Below are positions 9,481 through 19,930 of a stretch of 64,000 bases of DNA, in pieces (the stretch's first letter is position 1; each line of letters starts with the position of its first letter). This stretch comes from Symbiodinium natans. Taxonomy: Eukaryota > Sar > Dinophyceae > Suessiales > Symbiodiniaceae. The stretch spans positions 517,501 to 581,500 of the forward strand of contig CAJNDS010000025.1 in the NCBI GenBank assembly GCA_905221605.1. The letters run 5' to 3'. The translations under genes were made by a program, and so were the position numbers. The notes beneath the pieces were generated by a model. The model searched no databases, was not told the DNA's origin, and worked only from the letters and a program-made list of their open reading frames with translations.

Positions 9481-12176
9481 CAGTTCTCCCATGAAACTGT
9501 GGGACGCAAAGCATGCTTCGTAAGTGCGTCGCTTGCGCGATGTGACGGGCCATGGCTACGAATCCCCTTCTCACAGCCACGGGCACGCCTCGACCTCGAA
9601 ACCAAAATAGAGAAGGCCGCGTGCACGCGTGTGCAGCAGCGTTGCCTTGCTGAGCTCGCCACCGCTTGAGCTCCCCGGTGTCGGGGCGAGCAACCCGCGA
9701 GCCCGCCTGCAGATGCTTGCGTTGCGGCGTTGCGACACGGGCGATGCCGAGCACCGAGAGGCCAGCGCTAGCTGAGTCTGGCATGCCTCCTGACTCGAGA
9801 CACACGGGCCGCCAGCTGTCGACGAATGTTGAGCATCCAACAAGACGTGTTGGACTGCTGGCCCTGTCAAAAACTGTAAGGCGCTTGTCGTCCATTGCGC
9901 TTTCAGGCAGCGATGACTTCTAACACCATGCACCGCGCCGCATAGGTTCCGCTTTGCATAAAGCGTGAGCAGGTGCAAATGACGTTTGCTGTAACCTGCA
10001 CAGTGACCCTAAACCCTACGACTGACGACGTGAGAGTCGACAGCTGAATCTGCCAGCAGGTCTTGCTGCGGTGTATATGGTGAACGACGCATATATAGTG
10101 TGGGTTGAATAATCGTGATGAGTGTGAGAACTTTGCTGCCTACCCTGGCCCCGCTCTTCCAGCTCGGGCCCAGCTCGGGTCAGAATCGCAACCGGGCTGT
10201 CGAAGACTCCATCGCTTATGTACTTATAAGCAGTCCCATGTCGGGCAGCCCTGGCCTAGAAGGCGAGGGCACGTTTCACGTTCCGAACGCCACGTCGCCT
10301 CGCCAAACTCCCTGGCCCAGCAGAGCGATGGGCCGCTGGGGGGGTTGCAGCTCGAATCTTGACCAAGCTGTTGGCAATGCCAGCGCGCATCTCCATGGAT
10401 GCAGTTGCAGTGTCAAGTGCCGCGAGTGCCCGAACCGGCTTGGGACATGTGCCAGACACGCGTCCACGCGGGGAGCGCCCTTGGCAGATGACGGGAGTTG
10501 CAACAATCGTGACTTGTGACTGCTGGCCCATGTTGCGTATACGAGGCGTGGGCAAGGGCGGCGCCCTGCGCAGGTAGCTGCTTGCGAGATGGGGTTGTAG
10601 CATCCATCGATCGGTCCTCGATGGACTCCGGGATTCCTCGGCGCTAAATGATGCTGAAAGCGGAATCCTGTGAGTGGACGTGCGGTAGCTGCCGGGTGCA
10701 CCACAGCCGGGTTGAGGATTTCGGGTTTAGGGTTTATATAGGGTTTAGGGTTTAGGGTTTATACCCAACACCGGGCATAGCCCCGCATAGCGCTCCCGAG
10801 CGATGGCGCAACACGCATTCATCACGTTCTCGTGGCACCCGCACCATATCATTGCCCACAAATGTCTGTTTGCAAGCGCGAGTACCTATTTGTTCCCTAC
10901 CTTTGCTTCCATGGTCGTTGTGACGTCCAAGATACTGTACTTGTAGCAGCATGTGACGGAAGATCCACAATTCACCTGGGACCCTGTAGTAGACCCAGGC
11001 TGCACATGGTTAGGGGATTCCATGATTTACTGTGCTATGCCGCATGATTGGCCAGCACCAGCAGCAAACCAGCAGCACCAGGAGCACCACCAGCAGCACC
11101 ACCTGGAGCACCACCAGCAGCACCACCAGCAGCACCAACAGCAGCGCCAGCAGCAGCACCAGCAGCAGCACCAGCAGCAGCACCAGCACAACCAGCACCA
11201 CCAGCACCATGAGAAGAACCAGCAGCTTCTGTGATGTGGTTCTGAGAAACATGAACGTGCGTGCAGCAACACAGCAGTGCCGCACGCACTGACATCATGG
11301 TTCGACAAGGCACCTACCGTACATACTACATTTTTCGCATGAGCATGTCCTTCCCACTGACCGAAATGAGCGAACGTGTGCGAGCAAAGACGTCGTCCTA
11401 CCATGGCCTTGAGCTGACAGAGATAAGCGCGTGCGCACGCAACTTCGCAGAACAGACGAGCCCGGGAACTCCATGAATCACGATCAGAGAACAACACGCG
11501 CAGCAGTTTTCTTGATGCATTGTTGTTATTATTGTTGTTGATGCTCGATTCGTATCAATATCATGTCATAATCATGAATGTGGCTTTACTTATGACTCTG
11601 TCTCACTGACTCTGTCTCACATCGTTCAAGGACATACCCCTCTTTTCTATTGTGGACGCATGGACTTTGACGAGAATTGGGACGTCGCAAGGACGCAAAA
11701 AAAATTGTGCATGAACACGTTGCGCACGTTGACAAAGAGACAAACGTGCGTGCGCACGCCTTCGCCACCACAGTAGCGTATGCCCCTGTCCCCATGCAGT
11801 AGCATCATTTCGCGACCGCACCGCTATCACGTGGAGAAGTGCTCATGTGGCGCGAAACATGCAGGTTTTGTTGCGGCATCATGAGACAGTGGCTTGCCGC
11901 AACGATAGTGCCTGAACGAGGATACCTGTTTCTTGCTCCCACTGGTGATGGGCATATCTACAGTTCAACATAGTGAACCATGGAAAGAAACATGCGCGGC
12001 GTATCTCTGCAAGGCCATGATCCATCCGACCTCGCGCGCGGCTGGCATCGCACAGCCTCCAAGGCGGTGGAAGATGCCCTCATCTCCACGATTGGCGAGG
12101 GGTCCGCTGCCCTGCTACACTCCCAGGCTGGTCTTTTCTTTTCAGATCGCATTGTCGTCCACAGTTACTGACGATA
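9481..12176. other. GC-rich stretch before the RT gene
   Basis: Several overlapping frames are open on both strands, as expected from high GC. None shows a family motif. One TTTAGGG tract (10725-10760) is present. Part may be the 5' region of the retroelement. Confidence 0.4.
11050..11222 (+). repeat. CAG/CAC trinucleotide minisatellite
   Basis: Interspersed CAGCAC, CAGCAG and GAGCAC triplets. It gives a Gln/His-rich frame on + and a Cys/Trp- or Leu/Val-rich frame on -, neither convincing as protein. Confidence 0.9.
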
Positions 12177-14213
12177 GTGCCTCTCCCCGCTGGCCGCTCC
12201 ATGCGTCGTGCGTTTCATCATTTGGTTCGCAAAAAGAAGGCCTTGTATTGGCATAGTTGGCTTCAGGCGCAAGAACGTGCCTCAGCTGCATGCCCTCAGC
12301 TTGCAGCGCGTAATATTCGTCGGCAGTTTGGGCCCTCTCGGCGCCCGCTACCTGCTAACATGCGTTCATCCTCTCCACATGGTGGCACTGTTGAGGGTGC
12401 AGCATGTATTGATGCTTGGCGTTGCCATTTTCGAGACGTGCCTGTCTCCGCGGGCTCCGTTTCTGCAAGCTCGCCTGACCTGGAGTCAGATGTCCGTCGT
12501 TTGCGCCGTCAAATGTATGCCACTGCCAGTCGCTTCGATTTCCCCTTTAGTGAGCCTGAACTCCTGCAGGTCTTGCAACAGCTGCCCGCAAACCGTGCCC
12601 CTGGCCCGGACGGCCTGACATACGAACTCTATCGGATTGACGACGGTACTATGCGCAACGCACTCCTTTCTTTCTTTGAACTTGTGCGCTGCTGGGCGGT
12701 GGTGCCGTCAGTATGGCGCTCTGCGGTTGTCACGCCGCTGCACAAAACTGGCGCTGAAGATGAGTTCACCAATTACCGGCCCATCAGCCTGCTCTGTTGC
12801 GGCCTCAAGGTCTTTGAAAGGCTACTCCTCACGCGTCTCCTCCCGCATGTGAACCCGCGCATTGATGAGAGCCAAGCCGGCTTCAGGTGGGGCGCCGAGG
12901 AACAAATCTATACCCTCGTCGAAACGCTGCGCCTCCGTGCCCGCAAACGCACCTTTTGTGCTTTTGTTGATGTGCGCAAAGCGTTCGATGTAGCATGGAG
13001 AGATGCCGTCCGCGTCCAGCTCGCTGCTCTCGGTGTCACAGGCTCCACGTGGCGGGTTTTGGATGACCTTCTCGGTGCAACCAGTGCGAGAGTGCTGGTT
13101 CATGGCACGTTGTCTGAGCCATGGGATGAACGGGCCGGCGTCCGCCAAGGCAGCGTGCTTGGCCCACTTCTGTTTAACATCCTTTTTGATGGTATTTCGG
13201 CCGCCGTTCGTGCAGCTTGTCCTGGTGTCCCTCTGGGTCGCGGGCCTCGCGCGCCGCGTGTAACTTTGTTGTTATACGCTGATGATCTAGTTGTTTTGGC
13301 CGATTCGGAGAGTGGCCTGCAACGTGCACTTGACGCCATTGGCGCTTGGGGAGCCCGTTGGCGTTTCTCCTTTGGCATAGGCCCCGATAAGACAGCTGTT
13401 CTTGCTGTCGGCTGTAGGTCTCGTGACTTTCGGTTTGTGCTTCAGGGCTCCGCTGTCCCTGTCGTCCCTGAGTATCGCTACTTGGGTGTCATTTTCCAGG
13501 CTTCCAAAAGGTGGAACAAGCAAACCGACAGGTTGATCTCTAAAAGCACCCGCAAATTCCACCAATGCATTGCCTGGGCAGAAAGCCGTGGTTTGCACAC
13601 GAGTTTTCGCCGCAGCCTATTTCAGTCATATGTGCTGCCTTCAATGACCCATGGTGCTGCTTTCCTTGATGACACGTCTGTACGGCGCTTGGATAAGCAT
13701 GTGCGCCAGCTGGGGCGGCGCTTGCTGTGTTGGCCAGCAGGCACACCCAATGCAGCCGTTTTGGGTGAACTCGGTTGGGACCCATTCGCGGTGCAAGTCC
13801 TGCGTGGGCAAGCCAGTTTGCTTGGTCGCCTTTCTTCGGCCACCCCTGGTGGCATGCACCGTGGTCTTGCTGCTCGGGTCTTTCGCTACGCTGTTGGCGT
13901 GCCAAGTTCTTGGGCAGCTGGAGCTTCTCGAGCCTTGAATTCGGCAGGCGTGACGTTGCCTCATGAATTTGGCTTGGGTCCCGGTAGCAACCTCCGCGTT
14001 TTGCAGCGTTGGAGGCATCGTTGTGTGCGCCCAGTCCTCGACCGCGTCGGTTGGCGTGCGCGCCAGGTTGAGGCATCTGAACTTGCATCGCTGGCCACCT
14101 TCATCCAGTGTCATCCTGACTTGGATTTTTCACAAAATGTTCATGCTTCTCGGCTGCCATCCTCGGCGGTCAGGGAATGGACATTGGCTAGGTGTGGCCA
14201 CCATCCCTTCTAG
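12177..14213 (+). CDS. Non-LTR (LINE-type) retrotransposon reverse transcriptase
   Basis: One uninterrupted frame of 678 codons, the longest in the window and without introns. RT motifs appear in order: LPANRAPGPDGLTYELYR (near residue 137), NYRPISLLCCGLKVFERLL (near 203), AFVDVRKAFD (near 261), RQGSVLGPLLFNILFD (near 322) and the catalytic YADD (near 366). The frame is open upstream and no ATG marks the start; GTG at 12177 is only the first alternative start. I found no endonuclease domain joined to it. A TAG ends the frame right after CGHHPF; just downstream, the same frame continues with a Cys/His-rich stretch (CRDGRVLCLCSRC, about 14310-14350). That looks like the zinc-binding tail of such proteins, so this copy may be a broken element. 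It would make cDNA of its own transcript by target-primed reverse transcription. Base composition and lack of telomere-like repeats set it apart from its neighbours. Confidence 0.9.
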   Translation: MPLPAGRSMRRAFHHLVRKKKALYWHSWLQAQERASAACPQLAARNIRRQFGPSRRPLPANMRSSSPHGGTVEGAACIDAWRCHFRDVPVSAGSVSASSPDLESDVRRLRRQMYATASRFDFPFSEPELLQVLQQLPANRAPGPDGLTYELYRIDDGTMRNALLSFFELVRCWAVVPSVWRSAVVTPLHKTGAEDEFTNYRPISLLCCGLKVFERLLLTRLLPHVNPRIDESQAGFRWGAEEQIYTLVETLRLRARKRTFCAFVDVRKAFDVAWRDAVRVQLAALGVTGSTWRVLDDLLGATSARVLVHGTLSEPWDERAGVRQGSVLGPLLFNILFDGISAAVRAACPGVPLGRGPRAPRVTLLLYADDLVVLADSESGLQRALDAIGAWGARWRFSFGIGPDKTAVLAVGCRSRDFRFVLQGSAVPVVPEYRYLGVIFQASKRWNKQTDRLISKSTRKFHQCIAWAESRGLHTSFRRSLFQSYVLPSMTHGAAFLDDTSVRRLDKHVRQLGRRLLCWPAGTPNAAVLGELGWDPFAVQVLRGQASLLGRLSSATPGGMHRGLAARVFRYAVGVPSSWAAGASRALNSAGVTLPHEFGLGPGSNLRVLQRWRHRCVRPVLDRVGWRARQVEASELASLATFIQCHPDLDFSQNVHASRLPSSAVREWTLARCGHHPF

Positions 14214-14703
14214 GATGTTGGAGTGCAGAGGCCCGACTCCTGTGCAGCTGCCGAGCACGGTCCGCACCAGCCCGCCTGCGAGCAAGCAGCTCCGCTGCAT
14301 GGGTGCAGAGATGGTCGGGTTCTTTGCTTGTGCAGCCGATGCAGCCGCCAGGTCCCTTGCGGCCTGGCTCATGTCGTTGCCCCTCCACGGCACCGCCAAC
14401 ATCGATGGCCCTCTCCCCCACCTAAGCGACGTCCTCACCCAGCACCGCCTCGACAGCCCACCACTTGCCCGTGCGGCACCGCACTGTGCACCGCGACCAG
14501 GCCACTTTCGTGCTTTGGTCAAGAACAAACACTACCAACCTACACCGTCCAGTCCAAGCCACCTCAGGGTAAGTGCTTTGTCGTTTCGCCTGGCGGCCCG
14601 TGCAACAACAGCTTGTGGCCTTGGCAGACCATTGCTGCTCATCACAAACACTGCCAGTTGCATGCCCCGCCAATGGCTCGCCAAAGGTCCAGCCATATAA
14701 TAT

Positions 14704-15215
14704 GTCATGGATGCTATGGCCCCGGATGCTCCCGGAAACACGCGCGTTCTCATCGCGCGGGCATGGACGCTCTGGCCAGCACGGACATTCTCATCGCGCG
14801 GGCATGGGCGCACAAACGAATGTACGCCCTCGGTAACAGAGACGTTGCTATCACGTGGGCAACACGGACGGTCTTGTCGCGCAGGCATGGACGCTTTGGC
14901 CACTGGATGCTCTCGCAAACACGGACGTATTCATCACACGGGCACGGACGGTTTGGCCACTGCTCTGGGTAACGCGGTATTTTTTTTTTTTGGCCGATGG
15001 ATGGTTTCGCAAGCACGGGTGTTTCCATCGCCGGCATGGACGCTCTTCTGCGTGGCCACTGGATGCTTTCCGAAACATGGACATTCTCATCGCGCCGGCA
15101 TAGGCGCTGCTGTGACTGGATGCGCCCTCGGAAAGGGCTAAAAGCTCCAGCCGCCGGGTGCGCCCGAAACACGGACCGTTTCATGGCGCCGGCATGGACG
15201 CTCTGTCCATTGGAT
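14704..15215 (+). repeat. Degenerate tandem repeat after the RT gene
   Basis: Recurring CATCGCGCGGGCATGGACGC, GCTCTGGCC, ACTGGATGC and AACACGGAC modules with a period near 50-60 bp, about nine diverged units. Confidence 0.8.
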
Positions 15216-15381
15216 GCCCTCAGGAAAAACATTTTGGGTTTTGTTCACTTTTGGGGTGCGCACGGGTTGGACACCCGCGAAACATAACCCGAAACATACC
15301 CGCGAAAGACACCCTGATCTCAACACCTGTCGCCCGCCCCCCCCCATTATAACACAAACCCGATCCAACCCGTCCCAACAA

Positions 15382-15434
15382 AGGTCATGTCATATCACGT
15401 CATGTCATGTCATGTCATGTCATGTCATGTCATG
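15382..15434 (+). repeat. (CATGT)n pentamer, about 9 units
   Basis: TCACGTCATGT then pure CATGT units. It lies about 1.2 kb after the RT stop and could mark the 3' end of the retroelement. Confidence 0.85.
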
Positions 15435-16339
15435 TGATTCATGTGCAGGTTTCGTCAGCATATCAAAAGCACATGCAATCGGGTTTGTTGGCAGCTGCTG
15501 ATTGTTTCTCGGAGCAAGAAGCCTTTGTAGCAGCCGATGAGAAGACGAACTCTCACAGAACTTTCGAACTCAAAGAACCTGCGAAGAAGACAGAGTCCGA
15601 ACATTCCGGGGCAATTTTGTCGCACGTCATGATCTCGACACATTTACAAAAGTATTCAAAACCCCAACGGAATCGGAAAAATTAGAAAAATCATGCGACT
15701 CAACACTTGTGATTGCGTTTTTCATGTTATGTTTTGGAGGTTTTTTTGCACCCCGAGCACATATGACCACAAGCAAGTTTTTACGGGCAATGATCAACGC
15801 AGTAGTTCTGTTGCACATCTTAGTATTGCAGTACTTACCGCATTGCGTTGCCGACATGTCCGATGATGAGACCATGGCATCAGTGGACACGCTTCTGCCG
15901 CCAAGCCCCTTGGCTAGTACTCGTGGCATTTTGTTGTTCAGGGGATGGATTCTTCTTGTTGTGCATGTAGCTCAGCTGAACGATAAGAAAAGTTGGGCTT
16001 TAGCTTCCGCAGGTGAAGCGCTGAAACAGTTGGTGTTGCTTGGTGCCTTTGTGACTTGGCTGGCCCTTGGCGCGTGCAAATGATCGTTTGCTCGACGACC
16101 CGCCGCTCACGTTTGTGCACGCAGCAATGACAAAGGCCGACGAAACGACCGTGGCTGAGGCTGTCGAGGCGCACAAGATAAACGTCACCAACTGTTCCAG
16201 GAGTAGAGTTCTTCAATGGCTAGAGGGATCCATGATAGATTATCGGGCGTTGTCCGCAAACCCCTCTTTTTTTTTGCGGGCGAAAATCTGAGATAGGAGA
16301 GCGCAGCGGAAGGCGCAGCGGAAGGTGCAGCGAAAGGGA

Positions 16340-16640
16340 TAATATGGTTGATAGAATGTCGTGCCCTCTAACCTTCAAACCCAAGAGCAAGTGCGTTTAG
16401 GGACCTTGCGTAGACGCACCCATGGTGCAGGTTTCAGCCCATTTGGGGTTCATACTGATAGAGTATCATGCCCCTTAACCCTCAAACCCCAAAGCGAGTG
16501 CGTTTAGAAACCGCGCGTATAAAACGCTCCCATTGTGCAGGTTTCAGCCTGTTTGGGGTTCATACATACAGTGCTTTGCTCCCCAACGAGTGCGTTTCAG
16601 GACCATGTCTAAACGCACCCATCCATATGGTGCAAATAGG
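16340..16640 (+). repeat. Tandem repeat, about 100-bp unit, three copies
   Basis: GTGCAGGTTTCAGCC, TTTGGGGTTCATAC, CCCCTTAACCCTCAAACCC and GAGTGCGTTTAG recur about every 100 bp. Confidence 0.8.
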
Positions 16641-17017
16641 GGGAAAAATGTATGTACGTTGCACGAGTCCTCCAACACGAAGTTGGACCCTGATCTTCAC
16701 TTGGAAAACAAACGGGTCGAGGACGTAAGTAGGGTTCCAAGACCGCGTGTTTTTCGCGATTTTCAGCGCGCGCCATACTCAGGGAGCAGTCGCCGTCAGT
16801 TGCGGAAATATTGTTCTCCAACACATGCCAAAGTGAATGCTTTCGAGCATCACGCATAAAACCCGCTGCGACACCTGTCATAGTCGTAGGGCCTCGTAGG
16901 CTCCGTAGGACCCACTGACCGGACACAAAGCGGGCAGGAGTAAAAGAGCGTTGAAAAAATATGTTTCCCGATGCAGCTCAAAAGCACTGGCAGGGACAGC
17001 TGATCATGAAGCAGCGA

Positions 17018-17352
17018 TCAGAGGGCGACGTGCGTTTTGTGGGGCCTGAAAACGCACACAGATTCCCTGCTGCTTGCTTGTACTTGGTCTTGTCGACCAT
17101 CTCCTCGACGCAAAAGAACACCGAAACCAGCACATTGATTCCCCTTCTTGATCCTTCTTGGGATGAGAGGGCAACGTGCCTTGTGGGTGGCCTGAAAAGC
17201 GCACACTCAGTTTGGACTTGGTTATGTCGACCATTTGTCCAGCATCACAACACCAGCACATTGATTCCTGTTCTTGGGATGAGAGGGCAAAGTGCGTTTT
17301 GGGGGGCCTAGAAAACGCACACAGCTTCCCTGCTGCTTGTACTTGGTTATGT
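17018..17352 (+). repeat. Tandem repeat, three diverged copies
   Basis: AGAGGGCAACGTGCGTTTTG-like starts at about 17018, 17167 and 17280, each going on to AAAACGCACACAG, TTCCCTGCTGCTTG and TTGTACTTGG...GTCGAC. Confidence 0.8.
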
Positions 17353-17435
17353 CGACTATATCATGCAGCGCTTGGTGCTTTTCTGGGAACAAGAGAATCG
17401 GACAACGCCCGACTAGATAAATTACGTTCCGTAAT

Positions 17436-17481
17436 TTTGGCGCCTGCGCAGCTTGGCGCCTGCGCAGCTTGGCGCCTGCGA
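17436..17481 (+). repeat. Short tandem repeat TTGGCGCCTGCGCAGC x3
   Basis: Three 16-bp units, each containing the palindromes GGCGCC and TGCGCA. Confidence 0.9.
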
Positions 17482-18191
17482 CATGTGTGCTCGTGCGAGG
17501 AGAACCCAAAAAAATAGAAGGTATTGGCGGTATGGGGTTCTTTGGGTCGGGCGGTTTCGTGCCTAGGAGTTCAAAAGGGTTTTATCTAGGCCATCCACTC
17601 TCTAAAAAAAAACGTTGCCTTGGGTTTACCACTTTGCTTGTGCGAACGGAACTAATTCATTCAATGCCTTTCATGTTCATCCTGTTGTCTGCAGGGTCTT
17701 GACCGCCAACCGAGCTCAGCAACACGGCTGCAACGAATTCAGGTTTCACTTAGAAGATCTTAGAAGGAGCATGGGGCAACGGCGATAGCCAGGACTTGTT
17801 TTCTCATGCGGGCGCCTGCTAGGAAACTTTTTGGGCCGCGATCGCCGATCTGCTGGGCCTCTCCGCTGCCGGCGCCACTGAACGGCTGCAGTGGCGTGGA
17901 TGCATGTGCGGATGCATTCCTTGGGCTGCCGACTTCACCATGGCTGCCACGTGAGAGAACAATAAGCTTCACAAATAAGTAAACTTAGTTTTTCGATAGC
18001 GTTTGGTGGTGTTGGCACTGTTCTGAGATCGGCACTGGCGAATGAAACCGTGTTGCAGCGCTGCCCAGTGCCTCGGACCTACAATTATTTCCCGATTTTA
18101 AGAGCAACCCCTCGGACGTCATGCGGCATTTGCGTTTGTATTTGTGCTTTGCCGGTTCTCGTCGCCGCCACCGAGTCTGCTTTGCAATGCT

Positions 18192-18446
18192 GCAGGATTG
18201 CGCGGTGCTGTGGGGAGTTGGACGGCAGCTTGGCTTGTTCGATGCGCCACAGCTGCACTAGAGTCACTAGATCGGTCGACCTTCAATGGGCAAGGTCCAC
18301 ACCTTGTAATCCACGCCACGCCGCTCATCCTGGACATGTCATGTCCGATGGCAGGCGCCGTTGCCGGACGCATCCCCCATTACGCAGCTGGCGCGCAAGC
18401 ATCGGTTGTCGGAGGCGGCGCCGATGGTCTGAACGCCATGAAGTAG
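18192..18446 (+). CDS. Possible terminal exon, unknown protein
   Basis: Open frame read as AVGSWTAAWLVRCATAALES, then HLVIHATPLILD, then VAGRIPHYAAGAQASVVGGG and a TAG at 18444. Composition (Ala/Gly/Val with few rare residues) is protein-like, but other frames are partly open too. No family recognised. It may be the last exon of a gene starting in 17.7-18.1 kb. Confidence 0.3.
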   Translation, partial: AGLRGAVGSWTAAWLVRCATAALESLDRSTFNGQGPHLVIHATPLILDMSCPMAGAVAGRIPHYAAGAQASVVGGGADGLNAMK

Positions 18447-18855
18447 TGGTCAAAATTTGGAGTTTTACGATATAGTTAATACGTGACCCCTAATATGGAG
18501 TAATATAGAGCCCCAAGTGGTCGGATCCCCTTGTAATGTTTTTATTTAAAAATGTGAACCTCACATTTTAACCGCCCCCTCAATTGAGAAACCCCACGCC
18601 CGGAACTCAATAATGAACCTCCCCCCCCTCAATTAAGGAACCCCGGCCCAGGGCCCGATTCTGTTTTCTGTGGATTTTTTTGGGTAGGTCAGGGCTTGGG
18701 GGCGGCCCAGGACAGCTCGACCTCCCTCCGAAGCAAGTAAAAGTCAGTTGAGACGGGGTTTAAGGCGGTAAACATTCATCAGGAGCATGATTAGGATCCC
18801 AATAAGGAACCTCGTATATCGTAAATCCCCCTGTTGACCCTGGCTTGGGGGAGAG

Positions 18856-19112
18856 GTGTCCGCGACGTATGCCGCCGCTGCCGCGGCCGGCAGCTTCTTG
18901 GGCCGCCTCGCCTGGGGCATCCCGGCTGCCGGCTTTCTAATCATGGACCTTGAGCCCTAAACCCCTAAACCCCTATACCCTAAACCACCATGCTCCTCAT
19001 TTCCGAAACCCCCGGATCTGCTGGAGGCGAAGAGCGCCTCGGGGGCATCGCCGCAGCGCAGCGCCGCGGCGAAGTGGCCGTGCCCGCCACGCTGCGGCAG
19101 GGAGGGCGTTGT
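18856..19112 (+). CDS. Two orphan exons, Ala-rich
   Basis: The first exon (18856-18945) follows an AG and encodes an Ala run and then GSFLGRLAWGIPAAGFLIM, possibly membrane-associated. It would end at a GA donor at 18946. A CCCTAAA-type tract follows, then a second open stretch to about 19112, rich in Ala, Gly and Arg (frame uncertain). No family recognised. Confidence 0.35.
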
Positions 19113-19566
19113 TTTTCACTACACGATATTTGATGCTTTAAAACCCGCCGTAAATTCCTGAAGTGCGACTGAGTGCTCGTACAGATAGGTATGCAGGTCT
19201 ATGTATCTGTGTATGTAGTCATATATGTCGTTCGTTGCGGGCTGTATGAGAGCTGAGGTTCGGAATATCCGCGGCGGGTGCATGGAGGCCCTCTGAGACA
19301 CCTTAACCCGTATAACTTTAGTTATTGGAACCTTACTTACCGTGGTTCCTGCAGTATTCTGATGCATGCTTAGTTGGTTGAGCTTGATTTTGCGGGCCGC
19401 ATTTTTTAGTATCGCGGGTGCGCGGCCTACGCGGCCTACGCGTCCTCGACCATGCTAACGGCAGAGAAGTCAACTCAGCATTGATAGAGTTGATCCCGGT
19501 GCGGCAGCGCTTTTCCAATTTGGGACGCTTTGGTGCTCGTATAGTGCCCGTGGTTTGGGACCTTTG

Positions 19567-19625
19567 ACTTGGGCGTGATCAGTAAACAACCCCATTGACT
19601 TGGGCGTGATCAGTAAACAACCCCA
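19567..19625 (+). repeat. Direct repeat of 27 bp
   Basis: CTTGGGCGTGATCAGTAAAC then AACCCCA occurs twice, four bases apart. Confidence 0.95.
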
Positions 19626-19697
19626 GACTTAGTACTGTCGAGAAAGGTTGGTCTGTCTGTTTGAAACGACATTTAGGCAACCCCTTAATTTAGGCAA

Positions 19698-19784
19698 CCC
19701 CTTATACCAGCAGTCCTTAATCGGGACGGGTACGAGAATCCCGATTAAGGAGCTGTTAGTATAAGGGGTAAGGGGGAACATCCG
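19698..19784 (+). mobile_element. Element B2
   Basis: Hairpin CCCCTTATACCAGCAGTCCT to AGGAGCTGTTAGTATAAGGG with ATCCGATT-type loop. Followed directly by an open exon. Confidence 0.7.
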
Positions 19785-19787
19785 AAG

Positions 19788-19930
19788 TGATGAAACTTGT
19801 GCCCGCCAGGCTTTGGAAGCCGTCCTGACGGTGGCGTCCAACGCCGCGCAGGACGGAGCAGGGGGGAGCATCTGCCGTGACATGAAGATCGCCATGGGCA
19901 TGCGCACTGCAGGAGCACAGTCCCGTCCCT
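19788..19930 (+). CDS. Orphan exon after a B-family element
   Basis: The stretch directly after element B2 reads DETCARQALEAVLTVASNAA and continues DGAGGSICRDMKIAMGMRT. It has coding-like composition and begins next to the AG that ends the element. Function unknown. Confidence 0.35.

Larger units (their letters stand above)
15437..17990. other. Non-coding or unassigned, with tandem repeats
   Basis: The frame at 15709-16083 (124 codons, hydrophobic at both ends) and that at 17760-17972 on the minus strand are possible but unsupported. The rest is tandem repeat and unique sequence. Confidence 0.35.

Noticed and set aside
9371-9978. Minus-strand frames of 174 and 135 codons
   Set aside because: GC-rich DNA with several frames open on both strands; no motif and no consistent choice of frame.
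11010-11285. His/Gln-rich or Leu/Val-rich proteins over the CAG/CAC repeat
   Set aside because: All frames are open only because the DNA is a triplet repeat; no start context, neighbours or conserved part supports a protein.
13540-14114. Minus-strand frames of 182 and 157 codons
   Set aside because: They lie wholly under the RT gene and are shadows of it.
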